Shown here one piece after another: positions 17,023 to 25,895 of a DNA stretch of 35,236 bases (within the stretch, counting starts at the first letter, position 1; each line of letters starts with the position of its first letter). The DNA lies in NCBI GenBank assembly GCA_025934915.1, contig JAICWG010000022.1, positions 1-35,236 of the forward strand, read 5' to 3'. Under the pieces are notes generated by a model. That model made no database searches and was not told where the DNA came from. It saw nothing but the letters and a program-made list of their open reading frames with translations. This DNA is from Nitrospira sp. (GTDB lineage: Bacteria > Nitrospirota > Nitrospiria > Nitrospirales > Nitrospiraceae). A program made the position numbers and the translations under genes.

Positions 17023-18068
17023 CGCGGTTTTTAGAGGAAGGACGTGCTCGCTTTCCTGTGTCGGAAGGCGAGAGCCTTTCGCTCCGACCAAAGCAGAAAG
17101 AGAAAACCGAGCAACCGGGTCCTTGTTCGGCTTTGGCGCTGAGTATAGGCCTGCTGTTGTTTTTACAGGGATGCGAAGGGAGTACCCCGAATGTACCCTC
17201 CGATCAATCCAGTCAATCGCGGGATAATTCATCTCGCAGCGGAGTATTTATTCGTTCGGCAAAGATCGTCCCGATTCCTTTGGCCAGAAGTACTCCTTTA
17301 GAAGTTCAGGTGGAAGCCGATTCGCCCAGCTTGTTGCCTGTGACGTTTCACTATCAGTGGATTGTCAATGGTGTACTGGTGGCCGGCGAAACGAGTCGAA
17401 CATTCGACCCCTCCCGCCTTAAGCTCGGAGATCGGGTGAGTGCTGACATCATTCCCTTTACCGCTACCGGCCAAGGTGCTCCATATCATGTTGCGGAAAG
17501 CATTATTCGCAATTCCCTTCCCATTCTTCGGGCCATTGCTATTCAGCCGAACGAAGCCACAATTGATACGCTTCTCGAAGTTCATGCCGATGTTGACGAT
17601 GTCGATCACGACCTTGTGAGTCTCACTTACCGATGGAGGTGTAACGATCGCATCGTGAAAGAAGGAGAAGAGGCTGTTCTCGATCTGACCGGGTGTCGGG
17701 TGGGCGATCATGTGACGGTCGAAGCGGTGCCGGCCGATCTTGAAGGAGTCGGTCGATCAGTCCGTTCAGAGGCTGTCATAATTGAAAATAGTCCGCCGAC
17801 TGTCACTGCACCGCCACCGCCGATGACGAACCTCGAACGGTATGAATACGTTGTTCACGCGAAGGACGCTGATGGTGATCCGCTCCAATTTAGGCTCAGC
17901 GCCGCGCCTTCAGGCATGACAATCGATCAGAATAGTGGAAGGATAGTATGGATAATCCCTCCCGGCACGAGCGGAAAACACACAGCCAAGATTGTTGTTG
18001 AAGATAACCGCGGGGGATCCACCATTCAGGACATAGAACTCATCTTGTCACCTGCGGCCGGATCCTAG
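17001..18068 (+). CDS. Putative outer-membrane lipoprotein with Ig/cadherin-like repeats
   Basis: Up to 355 residues, overlapping the pilY1-like 3' end by 22 bp. A hydrophobic segment followed by LLFLQGC at about residues 50-58 resembles a lipobox with Cys as the lipidated residue. The preceding 45-residue hydrophilic n-region is too long for a signal peptide, so the true start may be GTG 17058. Downstream are three repeated domains: two with the pattern Y-x-W-x-x-x-x-x-x-V...GDxVxxxxxP (about residues 85-165 and 175-255), and a third (about 265-350) with AKDADGDPLQFRLS and the IWI-like strand of putative Ig (He_PIG/cadherin-like) domains. It probably acts with the PilY1-like protein on the cell surface; function unknown. 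Confidence 0.75.
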   Translation: MATAEELTRFLEEGRARFPVSEGESLSLRPKQKEKTEQPGPCSALALSIGLLLFLQGCEGSTPNVPSDQSSQSRDNSSRSGVFIRSAKIVPIPLARSTPLEVQVEADSPSLLPVTFHYQWIVNGVLVAGETSRTFDPSRLKLGDRVSADIIPFTATGQGAPYHVAESIIRNSLPILRAIAIQPNEATIDTLLEVHADVDDVDHDLVSLTYRWRCNDRIVKEGEEAVLDLTGCRVGDHVTVEAVPADLEGVGRSVRSEAVIIENSPPTVTAPPPPMTNLERYEYVVHAKDADGDPLQFRLSAAPSGMTIDQNSGRIVWIIPPGTSGKHTAKIVVEDNRGGSTIQDIELILSPAAGS

Positions 18069-18145
18069 AGAAGGTCCATTTTTTGTTTAGGACACCGAAG
18101 ATAACCAGTTCACCACGTCGCGTACCCTTTTGATGTCTATAAGCC

Positions 18146-18949
18146 ATGATTTTTTTATCCAAACCGAGACATCGAGTTACACGGTTCAAGTATAGCCTCC
18201 TGGTCTTCTTCCCCTTGGTTTTCCTGCAACCCTGTGACGCAACAGAAAACGCAATCGGCGTGTGGACCTATCTCGACCGTGCGATTGAAAAGGCAGCCGG
18301 CGGCGACCACACCTCGGCCCTGCGGGAAATATCGCGTGCACTTGCGAAGAACCCTAATATTCCTGACGCTTATCTTTTTCGTGGGATATCTCAAGCCGCG
18401 CTTAGGCGTTACCCTGAGGCGATCCGTGCGTATACGAAAGCGATCAAATTGAAGTCGAACTTTGCGGCTGCTTATCTGAATCGAGGGCAGGCTCAGGGAA
18501 TGCTCGGAAATTATGCGGGTCAGCTGGAAGACTCGTCTCAAGCCATCCGACTTGCGCCAGCCTATGCAGAGGCGTTTATCAATCGGGGCTTGGCGAAAAC
18601 AAAGCTCTACGATGTGAAGGGAGCCTATGACGACTACTCGCAGGCCATAAAGCTGAATCCGCAGGAGGCATTTGCCTACTATTGTCGAGCGATCACCAAA
18701 ACAAAGTTAGGCGACGGTCGTGGTGCAATCATTGACGTACAACAGGGGCTAAATAATGGAACCGATGCCACGATTAAGGACTTCTCTGATGCGATTGAAA
18801 TGAATCCGGCCGATTCAGACTGGTATATCGCACGCGGCCTTGTATTCCTCGTTCTCAAAAACAAGGAGTCAGCGTTGAAGGATTTTGAAACAGCCATACA
18901 TATAGATCCGACACTTAAACCGTTACTCGAGCGGCTGTCTCTCTACTAA
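18146..18949 (+). CDS. Exported TPR-repeat protein
   Basis: A 267-residue protein with an N-terminal signal or anchor (basic KPRHRVTRFKYS, then LLVFFPLVFLQPC, which could be a lipobox-like end). It carries about six tetratricopeptide repeats, seen as recurrent A-Y-x-x-R-G and A-I-x-L-x-P-x-x-A blocks (for example AYLNRGQAQGMLGNY, AFINRGLAKTKLYD, WYIARGLVFLVLKNK). The fourth repeat is irregular (QQGLNNGTDATIKDFSDAI). TPR lipoproteins such as PilF assist secretin assembly, but this one cannot be assigned to that role. It follows the lipoprotein gene by 77 bases. Confidence 0.85.
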   Translation: MIFLSKPRHRVTRFKYSLLVFFPLVFLQPCDATENAIGVWTYLDRAIEKAAGGDHTSALREISRALAKNPNIPDAYLFRGISQAALRRYPEAIRAYTKAIKLKSNFAAAYLNRGQAQGMLGNYAGQLEDSSQAIRLAPAYAEAFINRGLAKTKLYDVKGAYDDYSQAIKLNPQEAFAYYCRAITKTKLGDGRGAIIDVQQGLNNGTDATIKDFSDAIEMNPADSDWYIARGLVFLVLKNKESALKDFETAIHIDPTLKPLLERLSLY

Positions 18950-19123
18950 AAACAATATCCATTGATCGTGTCCCGATACGACCCGCTCACTCAGATTTTT
19001 CAAGGTGGAGATCAATGCCCGCCCATTGTCGAGACATCTCGGATTCAGAAGCCTCCTTACGGCACCGGAACTTTCCAAACCGGTAGGTTCGGCTGGATAA
19101 AGTCGCCGATACTTTGTTCATGC

Positions 19124-19153
19124 TTGTCTCGGCTTTTCTTAGTCTGTTACAAT
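19124..19153 (+). promoter_or_regulatory. Candidate sigma70 promoter for the phoH operon
   Basis: TTGTCT (19124-19129), an 18-base spacer and TACAAT (19148-19153) lie about 40 bases upstream of the phoH start codon, in the 240-base gap after the TPR gene. The -10 is a five-of-six match and the -35 a four-of-six match. The position fits a promoter for the phoH-ybeY-ftsY block. Confidence 0.35.
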
Positions 19154-19189
19154 CCTTTTACGCTGTAGGAGGGAGACCAGCCCAAGCTC

Positions 19190-20257
19190 GTGCGTAAACT
19201 CAAACTACGAGAAGGCACCGATACCGCCATCCTGTTCGGTCACCACGACCGGCATCTCAAGTTGATCGAAGACGAATTGGGTGTCCGACTCTCTGCCCGG
19301 GGGGAAGAACTGACGCTGGACGGTCTTCCCGAGGCCGTTCGTCAAGCGGAACGCATCCTCGTCGAACTCGCCTCCCTGACCAACCAAGGTATATCACTCC
19401 AGGCCGAAGATGTAACCCATGCGCTCAGCGCATTGCGCCGAACTCCCGACGCTTCGCTCAAGGACGTCCTCGGTGAGTCGGCAATGATCGTCACGAAAAA
19501 ACGGTTCGTCGGCCCCAAGTCGCCCACACAGAAGGCCTACATCGAAGCGATTGAGCAGCACGACATTGTCATCGCCATCGGACCGGCTGGAACGGGGAAG
19601 ACCTATCTAGCCATGGCGATGGCCGTCAGTGCGTTGATCCACAAAGAGGTAAGCCGGATCATTCTTGCTCGGCCAGCGGTTGAAGCAGGGGAGAAACTTG
19701 GTTTTCTGCCCGGCGATATATATGAGAAAGTGAATCCCTATCTGCGACCACTCTACGATGCGCTGTTTGATATGATGGACATGGAACGAGCGAATCGCTT
19801 GATCGAGCGGGGAGATATTGAAATCGCACCCCTGGCGTTCATGCGCGGAAGAACGCTCAACGATTCCTTTGTCATTTTAGATGAAGCACAAAACGCCACG
19901 GCGGAGCAGATGAAGATGTTTCTCACCCGATTGGGGTTCCATTCAAAAGTTGTCGTTACCGGCGATATCACGCAAGTCGATTTACCGAATGATCGAGTGT
20001 CCGGCCTCATTCAGGTGAAAGACATTCTCCGGGACATTGAGGGGATTGAGTTTGTGTACTTCGATGAAAAGGATGTGGTCCGACATCGCCTGGTTCAAGA
20101 CATTATCAAGGCCTATGATCGTCATCAGCCGGTAAACAGCGGTGATTCTCGGCATGCTCGCGGGCAGGTCTCGTCTCACCAGCGCCCATCACCCAATCCC
20201 CGCAAGTCGTCCGCGTCCGGCTCGCCGCCGCGCGATTTATCCCGCAGTTCTCATTGA
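19190..20257 (+). CDS. phoH: PhoH-like ATPase
   Basis: A 355-residue PhoH/YbeZ-type P-loop ATPase. An N-terminal KH-like RNA-binding part (residues about 1-95, with LKLIEDELGVRLSARGEELTLDG) precedes the ATPase domain. Walker A is GPAGTGKTYLAMAMA (about residue 131) and Walker B is SFVILDEAQNAT, with a sensor region VVTGDITQVDLP. The C-terminal 35 residues are basic and Ser/Pro-rich. The only in-frame start is GTG 19190, 16 bases after a strong AGGAGGG, so the spacing is long. The TGA overlaps the ATG of ybeY by one base. PhoH and YbeY cooperate in rRNA/RNA metabolism in other bacteria. Confidence 0.93.
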   Translation: MRKLKLREGTDTAILFGHHDRHLKLIEDELGVRLSARGEELTLDGLPEAVRQAERILVELASLTNQGISLQAEDVTHALSALRRTPDASLKDVLGESAMIVTKKRFVGPKSPTQKAYIEAIEQHDIVIAIGPAGTGKTYLAMAMAVSALIHKEVSRIILARPAVEAGEKLGFLPGDIYEKVNPYLRPLYDALFDMMDMERANRLIERGDIEIAPLAFMRGRTLNDSFVILDEAQNATAEQMKMFLTRLGFHSKVVVTGDITQVDLPNDRVSGLIQVKDILRDIEGIEFVYFDEKDVVRHRLVQDIIKAYDRHQPVNSGDSRHARGQVSSHQRPSPNPRKSSASGSPPRDLSRSSH

Positions 20258-20751
20258 TGGCCGTCTATCTTCGCGTGCGTCTCACGCGGTTGGTCGTCCG
20301 ACAAACCACCCTGGCCCATCTAGCTGAACGTGTCTTATCGGCAGTCGGAGAATCTCGATCGGAACTGAGTCTAGAATTGGTTGGAGACAGACGCATGCGA
20401 CGGCTGAACCATGAGTATCGCAAAAGAGATCGACCTACTGATGTGCTGGCTTTCCCCACCCGCGAGGCCGTTATGCCTCGAGGCGTGTATCCTGTAACCC
20501 CGATGCTTGGTGATGTCGTGATTTCGTTGCCCACCGCCGTTCGCCAAGCTAAGAAAGCCGGACGTTCGATCGACGATGAGCTGACGATCTTGTTGGTGCA
20601 CGGGGTGCTCCATCTCTGCGGATACGATCATGAACGGCATCCACGAGAAGCGGCGAGAATGTCGCGTCGTGAACGAGCCCTGCTTCATCTGATTTCTCCT
20701 GTGCCTCGCATGGTCACGTTTCGTGCTGGACGAGAAACAAGAGGTCGTTGA
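20257..20751 (+). CDS. ybeY: Endoribonuclease YbeY (16S rRNA maturation)
   Basis: A 164-residue UPF0054 metalloprotein. The zinc-binding H-x3-H-x5-H signature is HGVLHLCGYDHE. A conserved substrate segment (NHEYRKRDRPTDVLAFP) is also present. YbeY participates in 16S rRNA 3' maturation and ribosome quality control. I use ATG 20257, which overlaps the phoH stop as TGATG; a TTG three bases earlier is possible. It has the usual phoH-ybeY order and its stop precedes ftsY by two bases. Confidence 0.94.
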   Translation: MAVYLRVRLTRLVVRQTTLAHLAERVLSAVGESRSELSLELVGDRRMRRLNHEYRKRDRPTDVLAFPTREAVMPRGVYPVTPMLGDVVISLPTAVRQAKKAGRSIDDELTILLVHGVLHLCGYDHERHPREAARMSRRERALLHLISPVPRMVTFRAGRETRGR

Positions 20752-20753
20752 CG

Positions 20754-21689
20754 ATGGGATGGTTTCAACGACTGAGCGAAGGGCTCAGCAGAACACGCAA
20801 TGTCGTGCAGCAATCCCTGGATCGATTCCTCGGACGTGCTCCGGACGAAGAACTTCTTGAAGATCTGGAGGGGGCGCTGCTCTCTGCTGATCTTGGTGCT
20901 TGCGTCGTCGACCGTTTGATGCAGCGAGTCCGGGAAGAGACGCGCGCCGCGAACGCGAAAACTTCGGAAGGACTTCAGAATGTATTAAGTCGGTCGCTCT
21001 ATAGTATCCTGAAAACCGTAGCAGGCCCCTCAATCGATCAGCTGGTCGATGGAAGCCCTAAACCGTTTGTCACCCTTGTCGTCGGAGTCAACGGCGTAGG
21101 AAAAACAACCACAATCGCCAAGATTGCACAGCGGATGACGCAGGCCGGGCGGCGACCGCTCCTTGTCGCAGGAGACACCTTTCGTGCAGCCGCCATTGAT
21201 CAGCTTCAAGTTTGGGGGGATCGGGTCGGGGCGGAGGTGATTCGTCATCGACACGGTGCCGATCCGGCTGCCGTGGCCTTCGACGGTATCGTTGCAGCCA
21301 AAGCCAGGACGGTGGACATGGTTCTAATTGATACGGCAGGCCGCTTGCACACAAAGTCCAATCTGATGGACGAGCTGCGGAAAGTCAAACGGGTGATCGC
21401 TCAGGAGTTGCTCGGTGCGCCACATGAAGTGTTGTTGGTCTTGGATGCCACGGTCGGACAGAACGCCCTGGCCCAGGCCCGCCAATTTCACGAAGCAGTT
21501 GGGGTCACTGGTCTTGCTCTGACGAAGCTTGATGGGACTGCACGCGGGGGTATCGTCGTCGCGATTGCCGAGGAGCTGAAGCTCCCCTTGCGCCTAATCG
21601 GTGTGGGCGAAGGAGCCGATGACCTCCAGGACTTCAATGCCGAGGCGTTTGTCGCGGCTCTGTTCGGACAGCCGGCTTCTTACTCATAA
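20754..21689 (+). CDS. ftsY: Signal recognition particle receptor FtsY
   Basis: A 311-residue SRP-type GTPase that docks SRP-ribosome complexes at the Sec translocon. The N domain (MGWFQRLSEGLSRTRNVV...) is followed by the G domain: G1 GVNGVGKTTTIAKIA (about residue 112), G2 GDTFRAAAIDQL, G3 DTAGRL, G4 TKLDGTARGG and the closing GVGEGADDLQDF. It lacks the long acidic A domain seen in enteric FtsY, which is normal for many phyla. ATG 20754 follows an AGAGG; TTG 20748 overlapping the ybeY stop is the alternative. Confidence 0.95.
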   Translation: MGWFQRLSEGLSRTRNVVQQSLDRFLGRAPDEELLEDLEGALLSADLGACVVDRLMQRVREETRAANAKTSEGLQNVLSRSLYSILKTVAGPSIDQLVDGSPKPFVTLVVGVNGVGKTTTIAKIAQRMTQAGRRPLLVAGDTFRAAAIDQLQVWGDRVGAEVIRHRHGADPAAVAFDGIVAAKARTVDMVLIDTAGRLHTKSNLMDELRKVKRVIAQELLGAPHEVLLVLDATVGQNALAQARQFHEAVGVTGLALTKLDGTARGGIVVAIAEELKLPLRLIGVGEGADDLQDFNAEAFVAALFGQPASYS

Positions 21690-21776
21690 ACCACGTATTG
21701 TCTTCTCATTATTCACGCTCGCGTGTTATTCTTTTTCCCAGGGTACAGTTTTCAGCTTGAGGAAGGGTCGGCAGCG

Positions 21777-22562
21777 ATGATCAAAGTCTTGATCGTGGAC
21801 GATGATCAGATGAATTGCGATCTATTGCAGAGTGTATTTACCCGCCAAGGGTGCCACGTCATTTCGACGACCAGTGGACGAGAAGGTCTTGATCTATTCC
21901 GTACACACAATCCCCGGGTCACCCTGCTGGACCTTCGTATGCCGGAGATGGACGGATTGACTGTCTTAAAGGAAATCCGGGCCATCAATCCCCATGCACC
22001 GGTGATTATCCTGGGCGGAGGAGCAACCGAAATTCAGGAGAATCAGGCACGCGCTCTACGAGCCACGGATTTTATCAGAAAAGGATTGTCACTGGACATC
22101 CTCGTCGAAGCCGTTACTCGGCTTTCAAAACTACCTGTGCCGTCGACGACCGCGTCGCTCTCTCTGGGCAATAGTAATGTGATCGAGCAGATCGATGAAT
22201 CGGTCTTGGTGGTCGACGACGAACCTCTTCTGTGTGACCTCTTGGTCCGTTTTCTCAGTCTGCGCGGTTATCGGGCGTTTGGCGTCAAAGATGGCCAGGA
22301 GGCTCTGCGGCTAGTCGAAGATATGTCGCCAGATGCGATCGTGCTCGACCTCATCATGCCCGGAATGCCGGGGATCGAAGTTCTTCGCGCCCTGCGTGAC
22401 AAGGGTTATTCGGGTGGTATCATGATCATGACCGGAAGTCACAATGAGGAGTTGCTTCAAGAAGCTTGGAGTCTAGGTCCTCAGGAGATCCTTATAAAAC
22501 CGGTCGATCTTGACCACCTCTTGACCGCGATCCAGCTTGTACTCGTCTGCCGCGAGTGTTAA
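21777..22562 (+). CDS. Response regulator with two receiver domains and no output domain
   Basis: A 261-residue protein made of two CheY-like REC domains. REC1 (about 3-115) has the acidic pocket DDD (8-10), phosphoacceptor D52 in LLDLRMPEMDG and K102. The switch Thr/Ser position is G80 (VIILGGG) and the Pro after Lys is Gly. REC2 (about 141-258) is canonical: DD147-148, D191 in VLDLIMPGMPG, T219 and K241-P. ATG 21777 follows GAGGAAGG, about 10 bases upstream; the frame is open further up. No DNA-binding or enzymatic domain is present, so it probably relays signals through protein contacts. Its stop overlaps the GTG that may start the next gene. Confidence 0.9.
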   Translation: MIKVLIVDDDQMNCDLLQSVFTRQGCHVISTTSGREGLDLFRTHNPRVTLLDLRMPEMDGLTVLKEIRAINPHAPVIILGGGATEIQENQARALRATDFIRKGLSLDILVEAVTRLSKLPVPSTTASLSLGNSNVIEQIDESVLVVDDEPLLCDLLVRFLSLRGYRAFGVKDGQEALRLVEDMSPDAIVLDLIMPGMPGIEVLRALRDKGYSGGIMIMTGSHNEELLQEAWSLGPQEILIKPVDLDHLLTAIQLVLVCREC

Positions 22563-24784
22563 AACGCTTCCTGATGTCCATCAGGAAACATCTTCTTCGC
22601 TCTTGTCTGATCGGTCTGCTGTCGATCTCCACAATGCACGCATCGGGCGTTTCGGCCTCGTCTGCCCAGGAGAACGTCACAAACATTCATCACACCCTCT
22701 CAACCGAGCTGATCCCCGCTGCCCATGAGCTGGTGGCGAGCGATCAGATCGAACTGGAGGTTGATCCACAGGTCGCGTCGGTCACGTTCACGCTTGCACC
22801 TACCCTGCATGTCGAGTCCATCGCCATGCGAACGCGCTCGGTCTCGGGTGGACAAGGAAATCAGGACGAATTGGTCACATTCACAAGTGTGTATTCTTCC
22901 GAGACCACGCCTCAACACGTCGTTGTCTCTCTTCCAAAAAAGCATGGACGCAGGGTGACGTTGGTCATGAGCTATCGTGGCCAGATCAATGACCCTCCGA
23001 GAGAGCCGCGCCACTTGAGATTTGTGACACCCAGTGAGACAGCGGGATATATCGGCTTGGACGGCGTGTACTTAAGCGGGGAAAGCCAATGGTACCCCGA
23101 TGTCATCGGCTCCTTCAGTACCTATCGAGTGACTGCTCAGATTCCACAAGGCTGGACGGTGGTGGCCTCCGGACGCAAGGAAAGTGAGACGACCAACTCG
23201 GGGAAGACTTCTTCAACCTGGATCGTTCAGAACCAGTCTGAGGCGTTTACTCTCGTTGCCAACAGATTTGTGACGACATCGCGGGAATGGAAAAGTCCGA
23301 CAGGGCAACGAGTCGAACTCCAGACCCATTTCTTGCCCGACAATGCGGGTTTGGCGGATGAATATCTCGATGCAACCGCAAGGTATCTCGACGTATATGT
23401 CAGGATCCTAGGGAACTATCCCTTCGACAAATTTGCAGTGGTCGAGAATTTCTTTGCAAGTGGTCTTGGTCTGCCGTCGTTCACTCTACTCGGCAGCGGC
23501 AGCATCAGGCGTCACTATGTCCAACCCTATGCCTTGGGTCACGAGATCGTCCATTCCTGGATCGGAAATTCCGTGTTCAATCGAGACAATCATGGCAACT
23601 GGGTTGAAGGGATGACCACCTATTTGGCGAATTACTACTGGCACGAGGTGGTTAAGGATGTTTCGCAAGCCTTCGAACAAAGACGCATGATGCTGGACGG
23701 GTACAATCTCTATGTGAGGCCTGAAACAGACTATGCGGTTTCACAGTTTCTAAGGAAGCATGACGAGAAAGATAATGCTATCGGCTACCACAAATCGGCC
23801 TTTGTGTTTCATCTCCTTCGGCAAGAAATAGGAGACGAGCCGTTCTGGCGCGGCTTGAAGACCTTCGTCAGCGGCTATCGCAATCACCCGGCGGACTGGA
23901 GATCGATCAAGGAAGTCTTTTCTCGAGAAAGCGGTCAGGACTTGCGGTGGTTTTTCGAGCAATGGGTCGAACAGCCCGGTGCCCCACTTGTATCCTTGCG
24001 TGATGTCCGCGCTCGTCACGTGAAGGGAGAGGGCGGCAGAGAAACTTGGCGGTTGACGGTTCAGATTGACCAGGCCGGGAAGCCGTTTCGGATGGCGATC
24101 CCCGTCCGCATCGTGATGAAGGAATCGACGGACATCAAGCCGATTGAGCTGAATCTCTCGCAAGCGAGCGTTACGGAGTTCGTCCTTCCCGATCAGCCGC
24201 TGCGGGTGGAGCTTGATCCCGAGCTGATGACGTTTCGGCGGCTGACGAGACGTCAGCTGCCGCCCATGTTGAACGGCTATGTGACGGATCGACAAAAGAC
24301 GGTGGTCCTGGCGTTTTCTGACCCAGCTTCGCCGTTGCAGCAGATTGTGTCTCGCATCGCCGATCATGAACAAACGGGACCGCATAAAACCACGGTGGTC
24401 TCTCTAAAAGACAATTCCCTCCCCCACGATGGATCGATCCTGGTACTGGCAGGAGCCGACGAGCGACAGGCGGTTCAATCAGTGGTGCAGGAGTCTTGCG
24501 GTGATCGAATTGCTCTCGGAGAGAGGGGGGGAAAGATTGATGGTCAGGCCTATGATGGGCCGAAGATGGCAGTGCTATTCTCCTGCCATCGGGCGAATGT
24601 GCCGGGCAGCGTCATCACGGTTCTCTATGGCGTGACCTCAGGTGCGGTCGAGAAAATGTCGCGTTTTCTGTTTTATTATGGGTGGCATAGTTACGTCATT
24701 TTTCAAGACGGAGCCGTGACGAAACGCGGAGTATGGCAAGGGACGTCGGATGTGAAGGAGGTACGGATTGATGCAACGTCGTAA
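22556..24784 (+). CDS. M1-family (gluzincin) metallopeptidase, exported
   Basis: A protein of up to 742 residues with an N-terminal signal (basic RKHLLR then SCLIGLLSISTMHASGVSA). The catalytic domain has HEIVH (about residues 329-333) and the third zinc ligand in NWVEGM (E351). The spacing is HExxH-x17-E, one shorter than the usual M1 x18. The conserved active-site tyrosine region is IGYHKSAFVFHLL. The exopeptidase GAMEN motif is replaced by ENFFASGLGLPSF, so the specificity may differ from aminopeptidase N. The C-terminal ~190 residues have no recognisable domain. The start is GTG 22556, overlapping the upstream stop, or ATG 22574. It acts in the periplasm or at the cell surface. Confidence 0.87.
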   Translation: MLKRFLMSIRKHLLRSCLIGLLSISTMHASGVSASSAQENVTNIHHTLSTELIPAAHELVASDQIELEVDPQVASVTFTLAPTLHVESIAMRTRSVSGGQGNQDELVTFTSVYSSETTPQHVVVSLPKKHGRRVTLVMSYRGQINDPPREPRHLRFVTPSETAGYIGLDGVYLSGESQWYPDVIGSFSTYRVTAQIPQGWTVVASGRKESETTNSGKTSSTWIVQNQSEAFTLVANRFVTTSREWKSPTGQRVELQTHFLPDNAGLADEYLDATARYLDVYVRILGNYPFDKFAVVENFFASGLGLPSFTLLGSGSIRRHYVQPYALGHEIVHSWIGNSVFNRDNHGNWVEGMTTYLANYYWHEVVKDVSQAFEQRRMMLDGYNLYVRPETDYAVSQFLRKHDEKDNAIGYHKSAFVFHLLRQEIGDEPFWRGLKTFVSGYRNHPADWRSIKEVFSRESGQDLRWFFEQWVEQPGAPLVSLRDVRARHVKGEGGRETWRLTVQIDQAGKPFRMAIPVRIVMKESTDIKPIELNLSQASVTEFVLPDQPLRVELDPELMTFRRLTRRQLPPMLNGYVTDRQKTVVLAFSDPASPLQQIVSRIADHEQTGPHKTTVVSLKDNSLPHDGSILVLAGADERQAVQSVVQESCGDRIALGERGGKIDGQAYDGPKMAVLFSCHRANVPGSVITVLYGVTSGAVEKMSRFLFYYGWHSYVIFQDGAVTKRGVWQGTSDVKEVRIDATS

Positions 24785-25895
24785 GACGGAGAGGATGTGG
24801 CTGTGGGGGTTGTGCGCATTGATGAGCATTCCCTGGTTTGCCATGGCCGCTGATCAGCCGAATGAGCCTGTGACATTGGCTCCTTCTACGGAACGGCATC
24901 TGGCCAATATCCGCCAGCTGACTTTTGGTCGCCAGAATGCGGAGGCCTATTTTTCGTTTAATGGGACCAAGCTGATTTTTCAATCGACGAACAACTGGAT
25001 GAAGGGTTCGTCGCCTTCAGCACGGAAACCAGCCGAGTCGGGACTGGGGTGTTATCAAATGTACGTGATGGATGTGGAAAACGAGACCGTCCGTTTGGTG
25101 AGTACCGGGAAAGGCGCCACGACATGCGGCTATTTTTTCCCCGGCGACCGCAGGGTACTGTACTCATCCACACATGCCGCCGGGCCCGATTGTCCGCCAA
25201 AACCCAAACGAGATGGTGCCTATCGATGGGCGCTCGACGATTATGACATCTACTCAGCGAATCTTGATGGACAGTACATACAGAGGCTGACGGCATCGCC
25301 AGGATATGATGCCGAGGCCACGATCTCACCTGACGGGAAGGCTGTTGTCTGGACATCGGTGAAGGATGGAGATCTTGACCTGTATACGATGAATCTGGAC
25401 GGCTCGAACGTTCGTCGCCTGACGGACGATGTCGGATACGACGGCGGAGCGTTCTTTTCCCCGGACAGCAAAAAGCTCGTCTATCGTGCCGCGCATCCAA
25501 CCGATCCGTCCGAAGTGGCCAAATACAAGGAGTTGCTGGCACAACGACTAGTCGAGCCCGGTCAGCTTGAAATTTTCGTCATGAATGCCGATGGGTCGGG
25601 CAAGAAACAGGTCACCACGACCGGCGCGTCGAATTTTTCTCCGTATTTTCATCCTGACGGCACACGCATCATCTTTTCCTCCAACATAGAAACGAGAGGG
25701 GAAGGGGGGCGCCCCAGTTTTCATCTGTATTTGGTGCGAGACGACGGAACCGGGTTAGAACGTTTGACCATGGAAGGACGCTTTAATAGTTTTCCCATGT
25801 TTTCCCCGGACGGCAAACGGCTCGTCTGGGTATCAGATCGAAATGCCAAGGAACCGGGAGAATTCAACGTATTCCTGGCCGATTGGGCGCCGTGA
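24771..25895 (+). CDS. Exported TolB-like PD40 beta-propeller protein
   Basis: A 374-residue protein with a signal peptide (RRKTERMWLWGLCALMSIPWFAMA). It has at least five WD40-like PD40 repeats, visible as SPDGKAVVWTS, SPDSKKLVYRA, HPDGTRIIFSS and SPDGKRLVWVS, each followed by a strand and an NLDG/NADGS turn (for example MNLDGSNVRRLT, MNADGSGKKQVT). Such propellers are found in TolB and in periplasmic peptidase partners. ATG 24771 is supported by AAGGAGG at 24755-24761 and overlaps the M1 stop by 14 bp, implying co-expression with the metallopeptidase. Its exact function is unknown. Confidence 0.88.
   Translation: MQRRKTERMWLWGLCALMSIPWFAMAADQPNEPVTLAPSTERHLANIRQLTFGRQNAEAYFSFNGTKLIFQSTNNWMKGSSPSARKPAESGLGCYQMYVMDVENETVRLVSTGKGATTCGYFFPGDRRVLYSSTHAAGPDCPPKPKRDGAYRWALDDYDIYSANLDGQYIQRLTASPGYDAEATISPDGKAVVWTSVKDGDLDLYTMNLDGSNVRRLTDDVGYDGGAFFSPDSKKLVYRAAHPTDPSEVAKYKELLAQRLVEPGQLEIFVMNADGSGKKQVTTTGASNFSPYFHPDGTRIIFSSNIETRGEGGRPSFHLYLVRDDGTGLERLTMEGRFNSFPMFSPDGKRLVWVSDRNAKEPGEFNVFLADWAP

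Noticed and set aside
21690..21776. CACGC-TC-GCGTG followed by T-rich sequence as a terminator after ftsY
   Set aside because: The stem is only five pairs with a two-base loop and the T run is interrupted; the downstream gene follows closely on the same strand.
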